The notes below the pieces were generated by a model, which saw only the letters and a list, made by a program, of their open reading frames with translations, was not told where the DNA came from and made no database searches. From positions 21,524,765 through 21,588,764 of the forward strand of contig NC_066322.1 of NCBI RefSeq assembly GCF_022539315.1: DNA of 64,000 nucleotides. Direction: 5' to 3'. Both the position numbers and the translations under genes were made by a program. Position 1 is the first letter of the stretch; each line of letters begins with the position of its first letter. Positions 1 through 14,700 of the stretch are shown here, one piece after another. Origin of the DNA: Serinus canaria (lineage: Eukaryota; Chordata; Aves; Passeriformes; Fringillidae).

Positions 1-1772
1 GCTCTTTTTCTACCAGATCTTTCCTATTATGTTTATTTATCTCTTTCTTGTGGCATGTGTTTTTCAGATAGAACTTCCCTGTTTATCATTTCCCTGTTAT
101 TTCAGCTTCACTACATGGCACTTTGCAACTGCTGTATCTTTACTCTTTTGAAAATAAACTCCTTCAACCTTTAAAGCAAAAAGCCAGGTTTATGTGAGAA
201 ACTGCCATACTTGTGAGGGATACATCAGTATCCTGTTCATGTGTCAGCATCAAAACCATGTCCCTCCTCTCTGACACAGAAGATCAACATAAGCAGATAC
301 CCTGGGACTCCAGGGATTTTCTCCTTATTGACAAGCAGCAGCAGTGTTGGCTGCTCAGTGGCCACCATGGATTCTCCACCTCATATGGACAGTTCAGAAG
401 GCTGACAATAGCCATTAAAAACACACAACCAGTGATGGCAATGTCACCTGCAGGGAGTGAGAATTTCTTGGTGCTCAGAACTGTCATGAAGTGTGTCTAA
501 GCCGTTATATGAATTTGAATGCACACAAAAGCTAAAGTCTTGCAAATGCTTTTCTAGTCAGCAACTTAATTTGTTGTGCACTGTACATTATGCAAGATCT
601 CTTAATACAACAGACAATTTGGAAAAAAGCCAGTAGCCTGGTACCTTACAGAAAAAGTATCAACAGAAGTCAAATGAAGTTTCGCTAAAAGCAGAAATGC
701 AGTGTTTATTTCTTTACAGAAGTGGGGAAGGGTGTTGCCTAAAATCTGGTCCATGAGATGAGGACATGGGTCTGTGAGGTTTGCCTGAAATCATATGAAA
801 CTATCAAAATAACATTGCTCTTAATTGGAAGAATGTAAGCTCTAAAATGTAGCAGACTGAGAACAGATTGAATAACATGGGTGTAGAAGCCACGGTATTA
901 ACCACTATATTAACAGGTCTAGCATGTTAATTCATTTATATCTTTTTCCTTCATTGAAACACAGACCATGCATTCTTTCCAAAGTTACAGAACGTTAGCA
1001 CATGAAGCTTCCTAACCTAAGAGAGGTTACAGATAAGAAACAAAAATATAGGTGATCTTTTGAACTTTCAATGTACCTTCAGCACCTGAAACCTCCTGTC
1101 TGCAACATTTCTTTACAACAACTGCATGATCTGTAACTATACGCATTAAGCTGCCAAGGAACCCTTCATATCCATTCGTATTTACCATAAGCAATAAATT
1201 TTCAATGTATTTTCATGGTTTTCAATGTAGTGTTTGATAGCTGGCAGTTAATAATTTTTAAATTCCATAATGTGATTTTCTTTTTTCAAAAGGCTTATTA
1301 GCTGAAGAATCAATTATTACCCCTCCTTTTCCAAATCTTACTTTGGTTTAGCACATCAAATATACCTCAAGCCAAATATTAACTTTCTGTGAGCATTGTC
1401 ACAGATTGACATTCACTTAGAAACTTTTCCAGGAACACAATAAAAGAAGTTGCAGACAAAGTCCTAAATTAAACTCTGCTCAGATTAGTGAAACATTCAG
1501 AAATACTTTTCAAGCTATTTACTAATCTCTGATGCAAACATAATAGAAAAAATTATACACATCAAGATTGCCTCTTCCAAGTAAAGTGAGACAATAAAAG
1601 ATCAGGGGGATCATAAGCTTGTCGGTGTTGTGTTGCCTCATTCATTTTCTCAAGCTTCCTGTGAAAATCATTTTCCCCATCCTCCCTCTTGTAAAGTTAG
1701 AATAATGGTAATAGCTTAAGTAGAGTGAAAGGTTTATTGCCCACTCCCAGTGAGAGAAGCTGAACATCACAC

Positions 1773-1842
1773 ATAATCACAGAAATCCAGGTTAGAAGAG
1801 ACCTCAAGAGGTCACCTGGTCCCACTGCCTTGCTCAGAGCAG
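1773..1842 (-). mobile_element. CR1 LINE 3' tail fragment
   Basis: Read on the minus strand, the segment has the CR1 3'-terminal pattern: a CTGAGCA-rich stretch, then the block around GACCTCTTGAGGTCTCTTCTA, then a final TCTGTGATT-like tail. Only about 70 bp is recognisable, so this is an old, strongly 5'-truncated copy. Its orientation is the same as PTPRC. Confidence 0.75.
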
Positions 1843-4800
1843 TGTCTTAAAACAGTATGGGAAATAATAGTCTGACACTGCCCTTTTTTTCCTACCTATA
1901 ACTAAGTGCTATCATTTTAACAGAACTTCATGGCAGTTTTATGCCCTTCTAAGCATTTCAAGGGTCTCCTGCTCTCCTCTGATTCTATTCCCTGATATGC
2001 TTTATTATAGCAATGGAATAGGATGCAGTTGAAAAGAATTCAATAGGTGGCACCAGAACACTAAAAAATCCTCTGAAAAAGAAAAGCAAATGCATTTCCC
2101 CATGAAATCTTGTACTGGGTAAATCATGTACTGGGTAAAATGAAGGAAAATCAAGAAGCATCCCAACACTCCAGACTCTGTTACTCTGAGATTAATAGGT
2201 ATATTGCTACTATTATTTTCCAAAAAATGTCCCAGCACTGACAAATGTCTGAGCTAACCTCAGGCTAACCAAGTTAACCTCAAAGACAAAACTGTCTGCT
2301 CATGTTTATACTCTAAATCATAACTCTAGAAACTTGAAAGCTGAAATCCACAAATATCTTTAAAATGAAATGAGGATGTCCAATCCCACAAACACATGCT
2401 GTGCAGTATGAAAGCTTGATGATTGCCAAACTAAGCAAGTTGGTCTGAGTTTAAATGGGAACTACCCCAAAACTTTTCTCAGAGCCTAAACTGCATCCAA
2501 CCATAAGACAATTCTTAAGATGATATGTGTAGGATAACAAGGATAACATCAGATAACCCATATGGAAGAATTAGAGTATAGAAAAAGTTCCTACTACTGT
2601 AGTAAGTTTTTTAAGCTTCACTCTCCCTTCTCTTGATTTACCCCCAGTTGGTTCCTGCTGACATACCTAAAAGATTTCAAATGATTCATCAGTAATGTTT
2701 GAGCAGATCTGGCCTTTATCACATGCCCTGGAAAAAGGTACAACCAGCAGTTCATCCCACAGGCAGATGGGAGCCTGGCTAATCGCTTCCATTCTCCTTC
2801 CTACTAGTCGGTGGACAGAATGCAGCTGCTGCTTCAAAGAAAGGTTTGCGATGAGAACAAAATACTCCTAAAACAAATGAGTTCACCACTCTCTCTCCTG
2901 AAAGCCCAAAGATGTACTAGCCCTGTGAGTGAAACATGGGAGTACTGCGTTATGTAGTACTTTCGATATTCAACAAGAAGAGCAAATGGAAAAATTATGA
3001 AAGAATCCAGGCCACCAAAACAAAAAGCCAACCTCTCAAACCCCTAGGACAGTAGGCTCTCTGGGTCACATCTGGAGGTACAGGAGCTGCTGCATCACCT
3101 CGGCAGTACTGACTCTGTACTCAGTGCAGTGGTCTGGTTGCACCTGTATAAGAGGTCCAATTGTATAAGGAGACAGCTTTTTGCTGTCTTAGGAAAATGT
3201 TTTCCCTTGGCAGGACCAAGCAACTCAACAGAACACAACAGGGACCTACAATATGTTAAAAGATAAAAATGTGTTTCAAGGAAGTCCAGGGTGTGATCTC
3301 TTCTCGAGCAGCAGGAAGAACCAGCACACATTTCCTGTGTGCATGTACTATTAATAACACAAACTCCAGCTGATAAGATGGAGATCCTGTTGAATCAGCA
3401 TTAAGAGCCTAAAAATATTACCATGTTTATAGGGGCAGAAATCCATTAGCTGATGACATGGAACATGTCTTTTAATTCCATTCTGCTGCTTAATTTACAC
3501 CGTGAGTAAAATGGACCTGGTTTTGAATTTCCTGCTGGACTGGCCAGGAGGCTACACTTGCATGGCAGCAGCTGAGGCTGTCTGCTCTGAGCACAGGATT
3601 GCTGCAGGACTGCATTCCTCCACAGACGCAGCACAGAGCAATGTGGGAAGGAGGATGCTCTTCTGCTAATAGTGCATTTGGTGTTTTATCTAGCATGGTT
3701 CCACACCAGCTGGCTCTTCACATCCAGCTGTACTCCTCGTGTCTTTGCCAGAGCTGGGAGGGGGCAGAGGAAGTAATCCTTCCTCTCAGCCTTGTCTCTG
3801 TAAAACAGTTGGCAGCCACGTTTTGCAGCCAGGAAAAATGCTTACTGATTCTGCAGAGCTGCTGCCCTTTTCCCAGGATCTCTCCAGCCTTTAGTATATT
3901 GGACAGACCCCAGCAACCCCCACCAGGCAGCATTTTACACCAAGCAACCAATGTAAGTCCAGATTCTGCCTTCCCTCTTTTCACAGCTGAACAGCACTGC
4001 TTCAGCAGGGTCAGGGCTCTTCACATCTGCACAGAAAGCAACAGGATGTGGTCTACTTGTTCAGATGGAGTAAAGCTCTTTGAGGGGGTCTCCTAGCAAA
4101 CAGCACAGACATTGCAGCTCCCCTGCAAGCCAACGCCAAATTGCAAAAAAAGAACAGTTCCTGGTGGGAGGTGAAGGGTGAGTAAGGCAAGGAGCCTTAA
4201 AAAATGCTGCCAGCCGCCCTTTGATTTATTTTTCAACTTCAAGTGGGATAGGATGTAATTCACACCTACTTTAAAGCTCCCGGGTGCTGCCAGAACCAGC
4301 TAATGAGACCTTAAAGTAAATGAGCATCAGGGCCAGAGATGTTACTGTTATTTTTGCTGAAAACACAAAACCAAGGGATCCATTGCTACTTTATAAACAA
4401 ATCTGGGCACACTTAAGAATAGACTAACAAACACTGAGAGATCTGAGTAATTCTGTAGCACAGAGGACCCCTCAAATTTTATAGGTGGGATCACATGTGC
4501 TGGAATGCTTTCATAACCAGAGACTACAGAATTACACTTTATTCTTTATCTCTAATTCTGGGGAAGAAAAAACTAATAATATTCCCAGTTTCTGGACAAA
4601 CTGCTGCTTTTTGAAAATCAAGCAAATTTCTTTTTCACAGGCAATATTTACAATATTTATTTTCACCAGAAATTAGGGATAAAATGTTGAAACTGTAAAT
4701 TTAATTCAACAGAAATTCTAAAATTTTCTGATTAAGAAATGCCAACTTTTTGCTTTTGATATCTGGATTTAATGTCATTCTGACTGTTCAGAATTATAAT

Positions 4801-7800
4801 TAAAATAGTTTCTATCTGATTTCTCAAAATATTTCTTTTTGTACAAGTCCATTAATAATTGCCTCCCATAGCAACTCCTTCACACAGTGCATCACTGCCC
4901 AAGAGCCTCATCCTGGCACTCTTTTCTACCCCTTTAACCTTTGGCTCAAGCATTATCTGAGAGTCAAAGGCCTTTTTGTTCCCAAGCACCTACCAGTGCT
5001 GAGGGCTGACTTGCAGTGGGAAGGCGTGGTCTGCCTGCGGAGCCCAGCTCAGGAGTGAGTGCTGCTCTAACTACAGCCAGTGATAGGATGTGGTGTTAGG
5101 CTTTTAGTGAAAATTGACCTCTGAAATTAATGCCTGTTCTAGATCCCTCTCCTTGCTCTCCACCTTCCAAGACCGGAGTTATCCCTATCCTCCTCAACTT
5201 CTGAGTCAGCTGTGAGCATTAATCAGCATTTACAGCTATGGAGAAGGCAAAAAATTCAAATTAGCCAGCAATCAAGTACAAGGGGAACAACCAGAAGAAA
5301 GGGAGAGAATTAAGAATTTACAACTGACAGATACAAGGAGGAACACAATGTTACAATACATGTTGACTATTTCTGACCGTTTTTTTTAAAAAGTATTTTT
5401 CTGGTTCTGATTATGCAAAATAAACATAGGAGTATAATTTTTCCAAAAGAAAATAAAAACACAGAGTAAAAGAGAAATTTCCCTGAAGAAACATTAATGG
5501 AAGTAATACTTGTTACCAGTGATATGTGGAATTTCTCAAAACCATAAACCTGAAGTAGAACAAAAACCAAAAGCAGCAAATCAAATTCCTTTTGCTAACA
5601 CAGTTCCTGAAAACCTAAAATAAATACCCAGGAATATTGTGTGTTTAGCAGTCAGAAGGAGGGGATTTCAATCACTTGCACCATACTTTAAATTACATTT
5701 TCAGTCTTCACAGGACGGCTTTGCAGTAACCCACTCGTACAGCTACAGCTAACGACGCCCTTGCTGCCCTGTGGTTTCTCTCATGCTGTTTACTTCTGCC
5801 TTTCTTCTACAGAACCCTGCTCAAAAGGAAGAGGGTGCAGCATACTGTGGTTTTGAGCTTAAGTGCTTCCAAATGCAAACGGAGTTACCATAGCACCCAC
5901 ATGCCCAAGCAATCAGACTTATCTTAGTGCTAAACCACTTCTCTAGTGCAGTCATGAAACATCCCTATTAAACTCCTTTTCATCACATTTGCATTTGTAA
6001 TTATTTTCAGTTGTACAGGTTCATTAATATGATACAGTGAGGGGTGGCAATCTTTGGGATGAAGTCCAAACTGCTTTGCAGGGAGTCCTTGTCACCATGT
6101 GAATTGTCTGCAAGAGAGGAGAATATCAAACCCTGATGTAACAGTTCCTTCAGCTGCGAAATGCTGGGTACTCTCCAGTCATTAAAAAACACCTATACAT
6201 GAAGAATAAAAGATTGGCTGTGATATTTGTTTGACAATTTTATGCCACGTGCAAAAAATCTGTGTTACTATTTGCTTTGCCCTTGATATATTTTCAGTAT
6301 TTATGCACAGAAAGTCTTGAGCCAGATTCAAGTTGTTCCCATGCTAAACTTCTCTGCTCCCCAGGGCCTGAGCTCTAACTTCAGTCTAACTTTCCTCTAA
6401 CTTCAGTCATGACTTTTCCAGCCCTGCTGGAGCCTTCCTTGATCTTCCTTTCCCCCATCTACCTTGAACAGAAACACTTGTTCCATATTGCTCTGCTTAA
6501 TGGCACTGACAGAATGGCTTTGGATTTGCTGAATGTGTATTGTTTATGGCAAGCAGGAGGAAAGAACTTAAACCTATTTTATCATCCTCTCAATTTGTAC
6601 TCCCACAGTTTTTGCAATTGCTGACTCTATCGGTCATGGGAAGCTGTGGAGAATAGCAGAAGGCAGCTCAGTTCTCAAGAGTTTTGATCAGAAAAAGAGG
6701 CTACAGCTGAGTAGCCTGACTGACTGACTTGGTGAGAGTGTGAGGCAAGGGGCAAACTTAATTTCAGGCCCTTCAGTGGACCACGGCTTATTTAAATATC
6801 TGACTCACTTCTCTGCTTCTCAGAGACAGATATCTTTAGGTTTCTTCAAGATTAAAGCATTATCTGGTTTTCTGCATCTTCCTGATTGAATATAACTTTT
6901 TATGTAATTTTGCCAGCTATAGAAAATGGATCCTTCGCTCTAAAAAACAAAATCAACCTGGAAATACTTCTCTAAACTGTCTTTCATTAGCTCAAATTCA
7001 AACCTTAAACAGTTTAGTACCATTTGAAGAGTAGGGGAGGCTGCAAGTAAATGATGCTTTAGGTCTAGTCTAACCCAAGTCTTTCTGAGAGTCTGGGATT
7101 CTAAGATCAGCATTTTAGCCACTGATAATATAAAGCCTATTGAAATCAGAAATACCTTCTGTTTCTCAGAGTTCTATTAGCATGAAATCCTTGGATCAAC
7201 AGCTCTTTACTTACTGGAAGCATTATATCAGTGAGGACTCTAATCAGTGATTTTCAAAAAGATCAAGCTTTTTAAAAAGAAAGAATCCAGAGCCCCCAAA
7301 GCTGCAGTCACAGAGCTTCTCTGGCCTAGTGACACAGGTGAATGTACACCTGCAGCTGCACCGTTCTCAGAGTTTTTCCCTTCACTGAGGTAATCAGTAC
7401 TGCTGCAAAAATCATACTTTTCAAACACTGCTGTGAAAACAACATTTCTGATACTTCTAGGAGATGGCAACTGGCTCAAAGGAGTGCTGCTCTGAGTGAT
7501 AGAGTGATGTTTGGTGCTTCTGAAACATTCCTATTACAGAGTCAAATGCTGGGGCTGGGGGATTCAGCTGCTTTCTTGGATGAGAACAGGTCCTGTAGTT
7601 CAAATGGGCACATTGGAGTCAGAGTGAAGATCTGAGTGAGGATCTGCCTTTATCTACTCACAAAATTAAACATTACATTTTAATTGAATAATCTGATGAT
7701 TGTTCAGTTCAGGCCTAAAGAAAACTAGCTGCTCTATTCCACAGCAGAGAATGCACAAGTATCTCCAGTCACAGTGCTGGGTTTTATTGTGCCCAGTTAC

Positions 7801-8604
7801 TTTGCCTGCACAGCCTCAGCCTCTGAAAGATTCACAAATCAGAATAAAGATGTGGCACAAAAATTTCCTTTTCCAGTGATCTGTCATTTTTATTTCTGTG
7901 ACTTCTTGCTCCAAGCTTAACAGGACCCTCAGCAGTCCCTGTGCTCCATGAAGTGAAGTCCCAGCCTCACATCTCCAAGCAGCAATGCTCTAAACTATCC
8001 TGCTAGTCTCAGTCATCTTCTATGACCCAGATTTCTTCCAGCATGAAGAGAAGATCCTAACCAGCACTGGCTGATAGACAACTAGCTTCTGTTTCTTGAA
8101 AGCATAGGGAGTACAGAGGGGAAAAAATCGTGCAGCTCAGTGGAGAACTATTCCCATACCAACTCTGCCTGCTGGGCAGCTTCCTCGCCCTCCCGGGGCT
8201 GCCAGCTGCAGCCAGCAATGTCCCTTTGTTTCAAGGGACACTGATTTTACTTGGCTACTATCTTCACTTTTTCTTTTTCCTCCAGACATTCAGGCCAAAA
8301 TTTATCAGAATTGAATATCCTTCATCAAAAATGCTACTGAATAACATTTTTATTGTTAATAAAATACTCTGACAGCCAGAATTCACTGACCAACAGCTAA
8401 ATCAACTGCATTCTTGTTAGGGTGCCATTTAAAACACAGTAATCTATACACACAACATGCTGATAGGAAACATCATGTAAGGGTCAGATTCTACCAGCAT
8501 TATTCATGCAAAACTCATTTGAAAAGTAAATCATTCAGTGATGCATATCATTATCTTCCAGAACACTGCCTGTTAAAATTTATCATTCATTTTTTTATTA
8601 TTTC

Positions 8605-8742
8605 CCTGGAGTTGTTTAAGAAAAGGTTGGATATGGTACTTAATTCCATGGTCTAGATGACAAGGTGGTGTTACATCATAGGTTAGATTCAATGATCTCA
8701 AAGGTCTTGCCCAACTTAGTTAACTCTGGGATTCTGCTTCTG
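8605..8742 (+). mobile_element. CR1 LINE 3' tail fragment
   Basis: The segment runs from CCTGGAGTTGTTTAAGAAAA through a GGTACTTAATTCCATGGTCTA block to a GATGATCTCAAAGGTCTT core and a GGGATTCTGCTTCTG end. This order is typical of avian CR1 3' ends. It covers about 138 bp and is 5'-truncated. A chance open frame overlaps it and is not a gene. Confidence 0.8.
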
Positions 8743-11700
8743 AAAGGCAGAAATTACACTACTTCAATTAATCAAAATGTCCTATATTTGATGTGTGACC
8801 TGAAATCCATCTTGTCCTCAGCTAGAGTGAAAAAAATTGGAACTGTGACCAAGACCTACACAGGAATTCCACTTTTTACTCATTTAACTGCATGAGTGGC
8901 TGTAGGTACCCTCCATGTCCATGTCTCTCTAACATCCCATGCAAAGTGGAGATAATGGCATATTGCAACTAGAAATTAATATAAAATTATGAATTTCACA
9001 GACAAGGGATCTGAAAGTGACATAAAAAATATGCCCACATCCGTCTGATTGCATAAACAGGAACAGGCTGCAAAGAGAGAAACTCCTTGAACTTGAGCTC
9101 CCCAGAATGCCCTGCACACACTTACAAAAGTCTCTCACTATCTCAAAATCTAGATTGCAAAACCTGGGCTCTGTCCCTTCAGGGAAGCTGAGCAGCTGAG
9201 CAGGTCATGAAGGGGCCCTTACTTCATGTCATGTCAAAAGAAATGACGAATGGATTTCAGAAGAGAGCAGAGTCCACACAACTCCTTTGGAATTCAATAA
9301 AAACATTAAGTGAAAGTGATTTCTTGATCCCCTCTCCTTTATTTTTCTTTTGAAACCAGATCAGTAATTTTGGTACCCAGCAATGGGCCTTTCACTGCAT
9401 TTTAAATGTGTTCTTTTTTTCCTCTTTCTCCATTTGCTATTTTCATTATAACAAACAGGAGATGTGAGATCCAAATTTAAAAAAACACCTGATAATCACA
9501 AGCAAAGAGAGGTGAAAACAGTTCATCCAAGTTTTCTTTAAATCCTATGCTGATCATCCTTTTCTAAAAGACTGTATGCTGAATGTTTCAGGAAAAAAAG
9601 GCACAGAACGGAAGGACTCCACTCTGCTCACAGGGATTGTGGTGTCCCACATTCCAGCAAAAATCTAAAGCTTGTGTTCCTCAAGATTTAAACAAGACTG
9701 ATTTCAGTATCTCTTTAAATAATTCAAGGCAAAAAGAACATAAATAGTCTGTCCTTCCATCTTTTGCCTTGCATCTTTTGTGGCAAGCAGTTTTCATCAG
9801 CATTTCAAGTTTCCTTTTTTATTTTAATTTTTTTATTTTAAAAGTATTAAATGAATGGTCTGGGAAATAAAAGGAAAATCAAAGGATAAGGATGCTAGAC
9901 AGGAATTTATTTAGGAAAAGTATTATATGGACCTTTCAATGTATAGGGGCCCACGGAAAGCCCTCAGGCCAAAGTTAAGAGAACATCCAATTTCATGCTC
10001 CAAATAATTTTACACTCTATATAGGCACAGCTATTCATAAGCTGGGAAATATCACAGACCTGTAAACATTTCTTATGTCTAATAATAAGAAATGTGTATA
10101 TAGCAGCATTACATATCTTATGACAATAACAACTCCCACTTGGAGGTGGGTGGTCAGAAACCCAACTGGATTTGTAACACAAGTATGAGTTTGTACACAC
10201 ACATCCCCATAGATGGAGCAGTTTGGAAGCAGTGTGTGTGTACTGTCTGCTGTGATGACAGATGGAAAAGTTGAAGCAGAAAGACACAAGCACGTGCAAA
10301 TGTGGGTAAGGCTTTTCTAAATCTATACTTTTACAGTATTTGTTTGAAATAGTGGTGAATGCATGGCCACATGAACTGGTAAAACTTACTGCTCTTTTTT
10401 TTCTAATATGGAAATATATAAGTTTTTTTTCAGTTGTGTACACTAAGGCACTTGAAGAAATTATTCAGCACCTATTGTTTTGCATTTCATATGTATGCCC
10501 CACAAATTGATAATACAAACAAACTAAAAAAGACAAAACCTTCTGGTAGGTGTTCAAGGAAACACAGAAATTTGTTATTTGTCATTTACTTGAGTAGGAA
10601 TTAAGTATAGCTTGAAAAAAGATCATCTTTTGAAGAAAGATAATGTATGTCAAGACTTCTATAGGGTCAGGTATGTAACAGATCTCTTAATAACCCCCCA
10701 GCAGCACACAGAGGCAGGAAGTGGGCACTGACAGTCCTTAATTCAGCACTCAGTTCTATTGGCTCATGAGCCTTCTCTGTACCTCCATTTGGTGCATGGA
10801 GATCAACTCAAGTGTGGGATCACCTGGATTTCCATGGGCTGTTCCATAACAGCATGTAAACAGTTAGGAGTACTTGGATAAACTGAACTATGATCAAAGC
10901 CCTGCACAACCTACAGCACCCTCACTCAAATTCTTTATCAAATTTTTCAGTTTTCATTATACTTGATGCTGAAACTGAAACTTTCAAGGTAGTTTAATTC
11001 ATATTAAAAATATGAAACACCATTTGTAATGGTGCCCAACACTAGCAAGGCAACTGAGAAAGACAGACTGCAGCATTTTAGGCAGGATAATCAAGAATAC
11101 TCTCATGAGCAGAAACTTCGAAAAATCTACAAAACGAGTAAAACTCTACTTTCTGGATTTCCATTTTGCCACATAAGATCCTTTTGTAGGATATTCCATG
11201 ATCAAGGATAATGGGTCAAGAAATTCCATGGTCAAGACGCTCTGCTCATTTGCTGATGAATAATAAATTCTGCCTTGTTAACACACTGTGATCATTCTTT
11301 CCTTTTGGATATAAAATATGTTCTCTATATACATTTACATAAGCAAGACCGAAAGAAATTAAGGACAGACGAACATTATCTGCAGTGACAAGAGCATAAA
11401 GCAGTCTGAAATAGTGCAATGAAAGTTGTGTCCGACTGTTTTTAAGGTTGACAGGGTCAAAAGAAAGCTTTACAAAGACTTTTGAACTTTCAAGAAAATA
11501 AGGAACACAATGATCAGGGAATGGAACCCTGTACCAAGGATATAATGTGTTTCTGTTAGGGTAGAATAGCTAATCCTCCAGGGCCATAGCAGATGGTGTA
11601 AAAGAAAATTGAATTAAAGGCTGTCAATTCATTTTTGGCACATGTATGGGGCCAACAGCCATGCCAAAGGAACAGGATTCTCTGGTGAATGGAAACAGAA

Positions 11701-14700
11701 CTTATTAAAATAATTTTCCAATGAATGCAAGAAATGCCACTAATGTCCACAACATCTCCAACACTGAGCTGAGATCCTCCCTGCTCAATCCCACATCATG
11801 AGTGATTGGCAACTAGCAGAAACAGGAGCTGGCTCTGCAGAGATGAGCTGCTGATGGCTCAGTGGGATCCCACAGCACTTGGTATCATGAGGAACTTCTC
11901 ACATTAGAACCATTGCAATCTACTTGACCATGGCTTTAGTCTACATTACATGAGGAATACCGGCCTTTTGCCAGAGCATTGGCCCTCTAGCCAGAAGTGC
12001 AAGTGCTTTTACTTGTGCAAAGGCGCACAGTGCTAAAACAGCTTAACTGCCAAGCTTGTTTTGTCTTTCAGTTTGAAGTTACTGGCAGCTGCTAATGAAA
12101 GTCATCTTTTACCTCATCAAAGTTAATGAGCTTTGGCACTGCACTCCTGAATGCGGCTGTAAAAAGTCCTGCTTCCGCCAGTAGTTGAGTTACTGCTTGT
12201 TCAGGGGCCTCTCTGCCTGGCATTGCTGTACTGTGGAATCTTGTCCTTTTTGGCTATGACTCATCACAGTCAGTCAGCCACACCATCTAACTCCCTTTTC
12301 AATTTAAATCAGCTTCAGGTTAGGTTTGAGTGGCTTAACTATGGGAGGGTTCCCATTGTCTTGTTTCTGCCTTCAGACCTTATGGGACAAAGCTGAGAGA
12401 CAATGCTGGTATTTATCCATTAGTCTGCTCTAAGTTTTGCTTTGGCAGAGATATAGAGACATCACATAAAGCAGATAAAACCCACTGCAGTCCACCACCT
12501 CAGCAGGAAGGGGCAGGGGAATTATTTTAACACTTAAAAGCAGATAAAACCCTTGCTATATGTGTTTGGTCTGTAGTATGAGTTTGACAAAATGCCTGCC
12601 TCCTTTCCTTCCCAGGCTCTGTGCTAATGCTGAAACTGACAACAGCTTATGAAGCATGGCTGACACATGAATGGGCTCAGAGGGGGGGGTTGGGGCAGGT
12701 GCTGCAGGGTTCCAGTGCCTTCTGCACATCCACCCAACAATGCTACTCTCTGTTGTGCAGCTTAAAACTGCAAAAGCTGTATGTGATTGGCGGCTTTCTG
12801 CCCTCTTTTTTGCCTCCTGCCCTGGCTGCCAGCCAATGTAGGAGCTCCTGACTCGATGCTCCTTCAGCAGCCGACCTCTAAACTGCAATGGCCTCATGTT
12901 CAGGAACCTGGTCCCTACCTGCCTGGCTCCTCATTATCTTATCATTGTGCATCAGCTTACAATACAGTCCAGGAAACACAACTCTGATGGTGCCTCCACA
13001 GCACAATCTGAAAGATGTGTTTAGTCTAACTCAGTAGTCAAAAACTGACTTGCACCAGAGTTTCACTAGGAACTGACAGCTGCTTCAGACCCACCACCCA
13101 GACTGCCATTTAGGAAGCCCTGATGGTTTGCTATGTCTCTGCCAACTTGATCAGAAATTCTGAAATTCAGAGGTGGTAAGATCACAAGGATTAGGTCTGT
13201 CTCCTACAGAGAGTGTAGTTCAGATTTGCTTGCCCAGCAAGCCTGTGAGGCATAACCATATTACCATGTTTATCTTCCTGGTCTTGACCAGTTTTCACTG
13301 GGATAATATGGTTTGACTTCAGGTAAAACAAGAAGCTCAATTAAAAATTGTATTTCTTTTTAAATGACATACTGATTTCAGAAGAATTTCCAAAATAGAC
13401 CCACTCTGCCCTATTTAATAATTTATTGCTAAAGTTTAATTAAAGTTGCTAACATTATAGAGTAATAAAAGGAGAATGCCTACTTCCCTGTCAATAATTT
13501 CATCTGAAACATGTATGTATTTAAAAAATCAAACACAATTGAATTTTTCAATAATTTTAAGCTGCATATTCAACATTTGTAGAAGGGTAACAGACACAGG
13601 AACTGGCAGCAAATAATGATTACAGATGTACAAGAAGAGTTCCATTAGCTACCAGTTTTGTGAATTTACTCCTGTTCACCTTCAAACCTAATATGGCAGA
13701 GAAGTAGCCAGAGCTGGTTTTGCTCCTCCTCTGCCACCACCAGGAAGAGTTGCATGAGCAGAGGGTTAAGCTCCCAAGGCACACTTTCACCTGTACACAG
13801 TACAAGGCAAATCAAGCATAACTTTTTAGTCTTTGCTGTTTTTTAACAGTGTTTGGAACTAATAGACTTATTTCAACTTCCTGGTATATGGCAGTCAGCA
13901 AGAACTAAATGGTGTGACAGGATGTGGGTGCTTGAATTTTATCTCCATTTAGCAGAGCACTGGTCTGCACTTAGCAAAGCAGTTCTCAGCTTGCATTGCC
14001 AGCAAGCACCTTCCCATTCCCAGGCAAGGCTGTCAACCCACAAATGAGTAAACTTCCTCACTGAGGTAAGAGGAATGATGGAAATGTACAGAAGCATTAA
14101 CACTTCAGCCTACAGCGTTTGAAGACACAGAATTTTGCAAAACTAAAGAACCAGAAAGTGTAGTTGCCCTAATGATTCATTACTTTTTTCATTTTTAGAG
14201 TGCTTTTTTAGCTACAAAGCACAACACAGGCAACCATCACAATGACACAAACTTCATGGTACACTATGGTACACTATGAGATGGCAAATATCTAAGAACA
14301 AAGGCTGTCATTTCCCTTCTGTGAGCATTGCACAGAATACCCAGACACTGTTCTGGGCCAGGATGAGCTGAGCTGCCCGGTACAAACATCCAAAGCACTT
14401 TTTTCTTTCATCCTTCTGCTATTATTATTTCAAGTCTTTTTAACTACTGAAGCTTCATTTGATCTATCTAAAGAGCCACCATTACTGAAATGATGATCCC
14501 CTGGCTACCTCTACAACAGCAGCTGATGCTCAGGCAGCTGTTTTGTTGTTTTGTTTGGGTTTTTAAATTGGAATTTCATATTAATAAGTTCTTCAATAAA
14601 CGTTGGGTGAACTCCACACCATTCAGCTCTGAAACTTACTTCCCAAAGACAAAATCCACAAGCTTTCTTTATAAGCTTATTCATAAGCTTTTCTTTCCTA

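Noticed and set aside
3599..4096. 165-codon plus-strand open frame
   Set aside because: Overlapped by open frames on the other strand, with no family resemblance; treated as chance.
9964..10443. 159-codon minus-strand open frame in the presumed PTPRC intron
   Set aside because: Rich in Cys, His and Ser with no domain pattern, and it does not resemble any CD45 exon.
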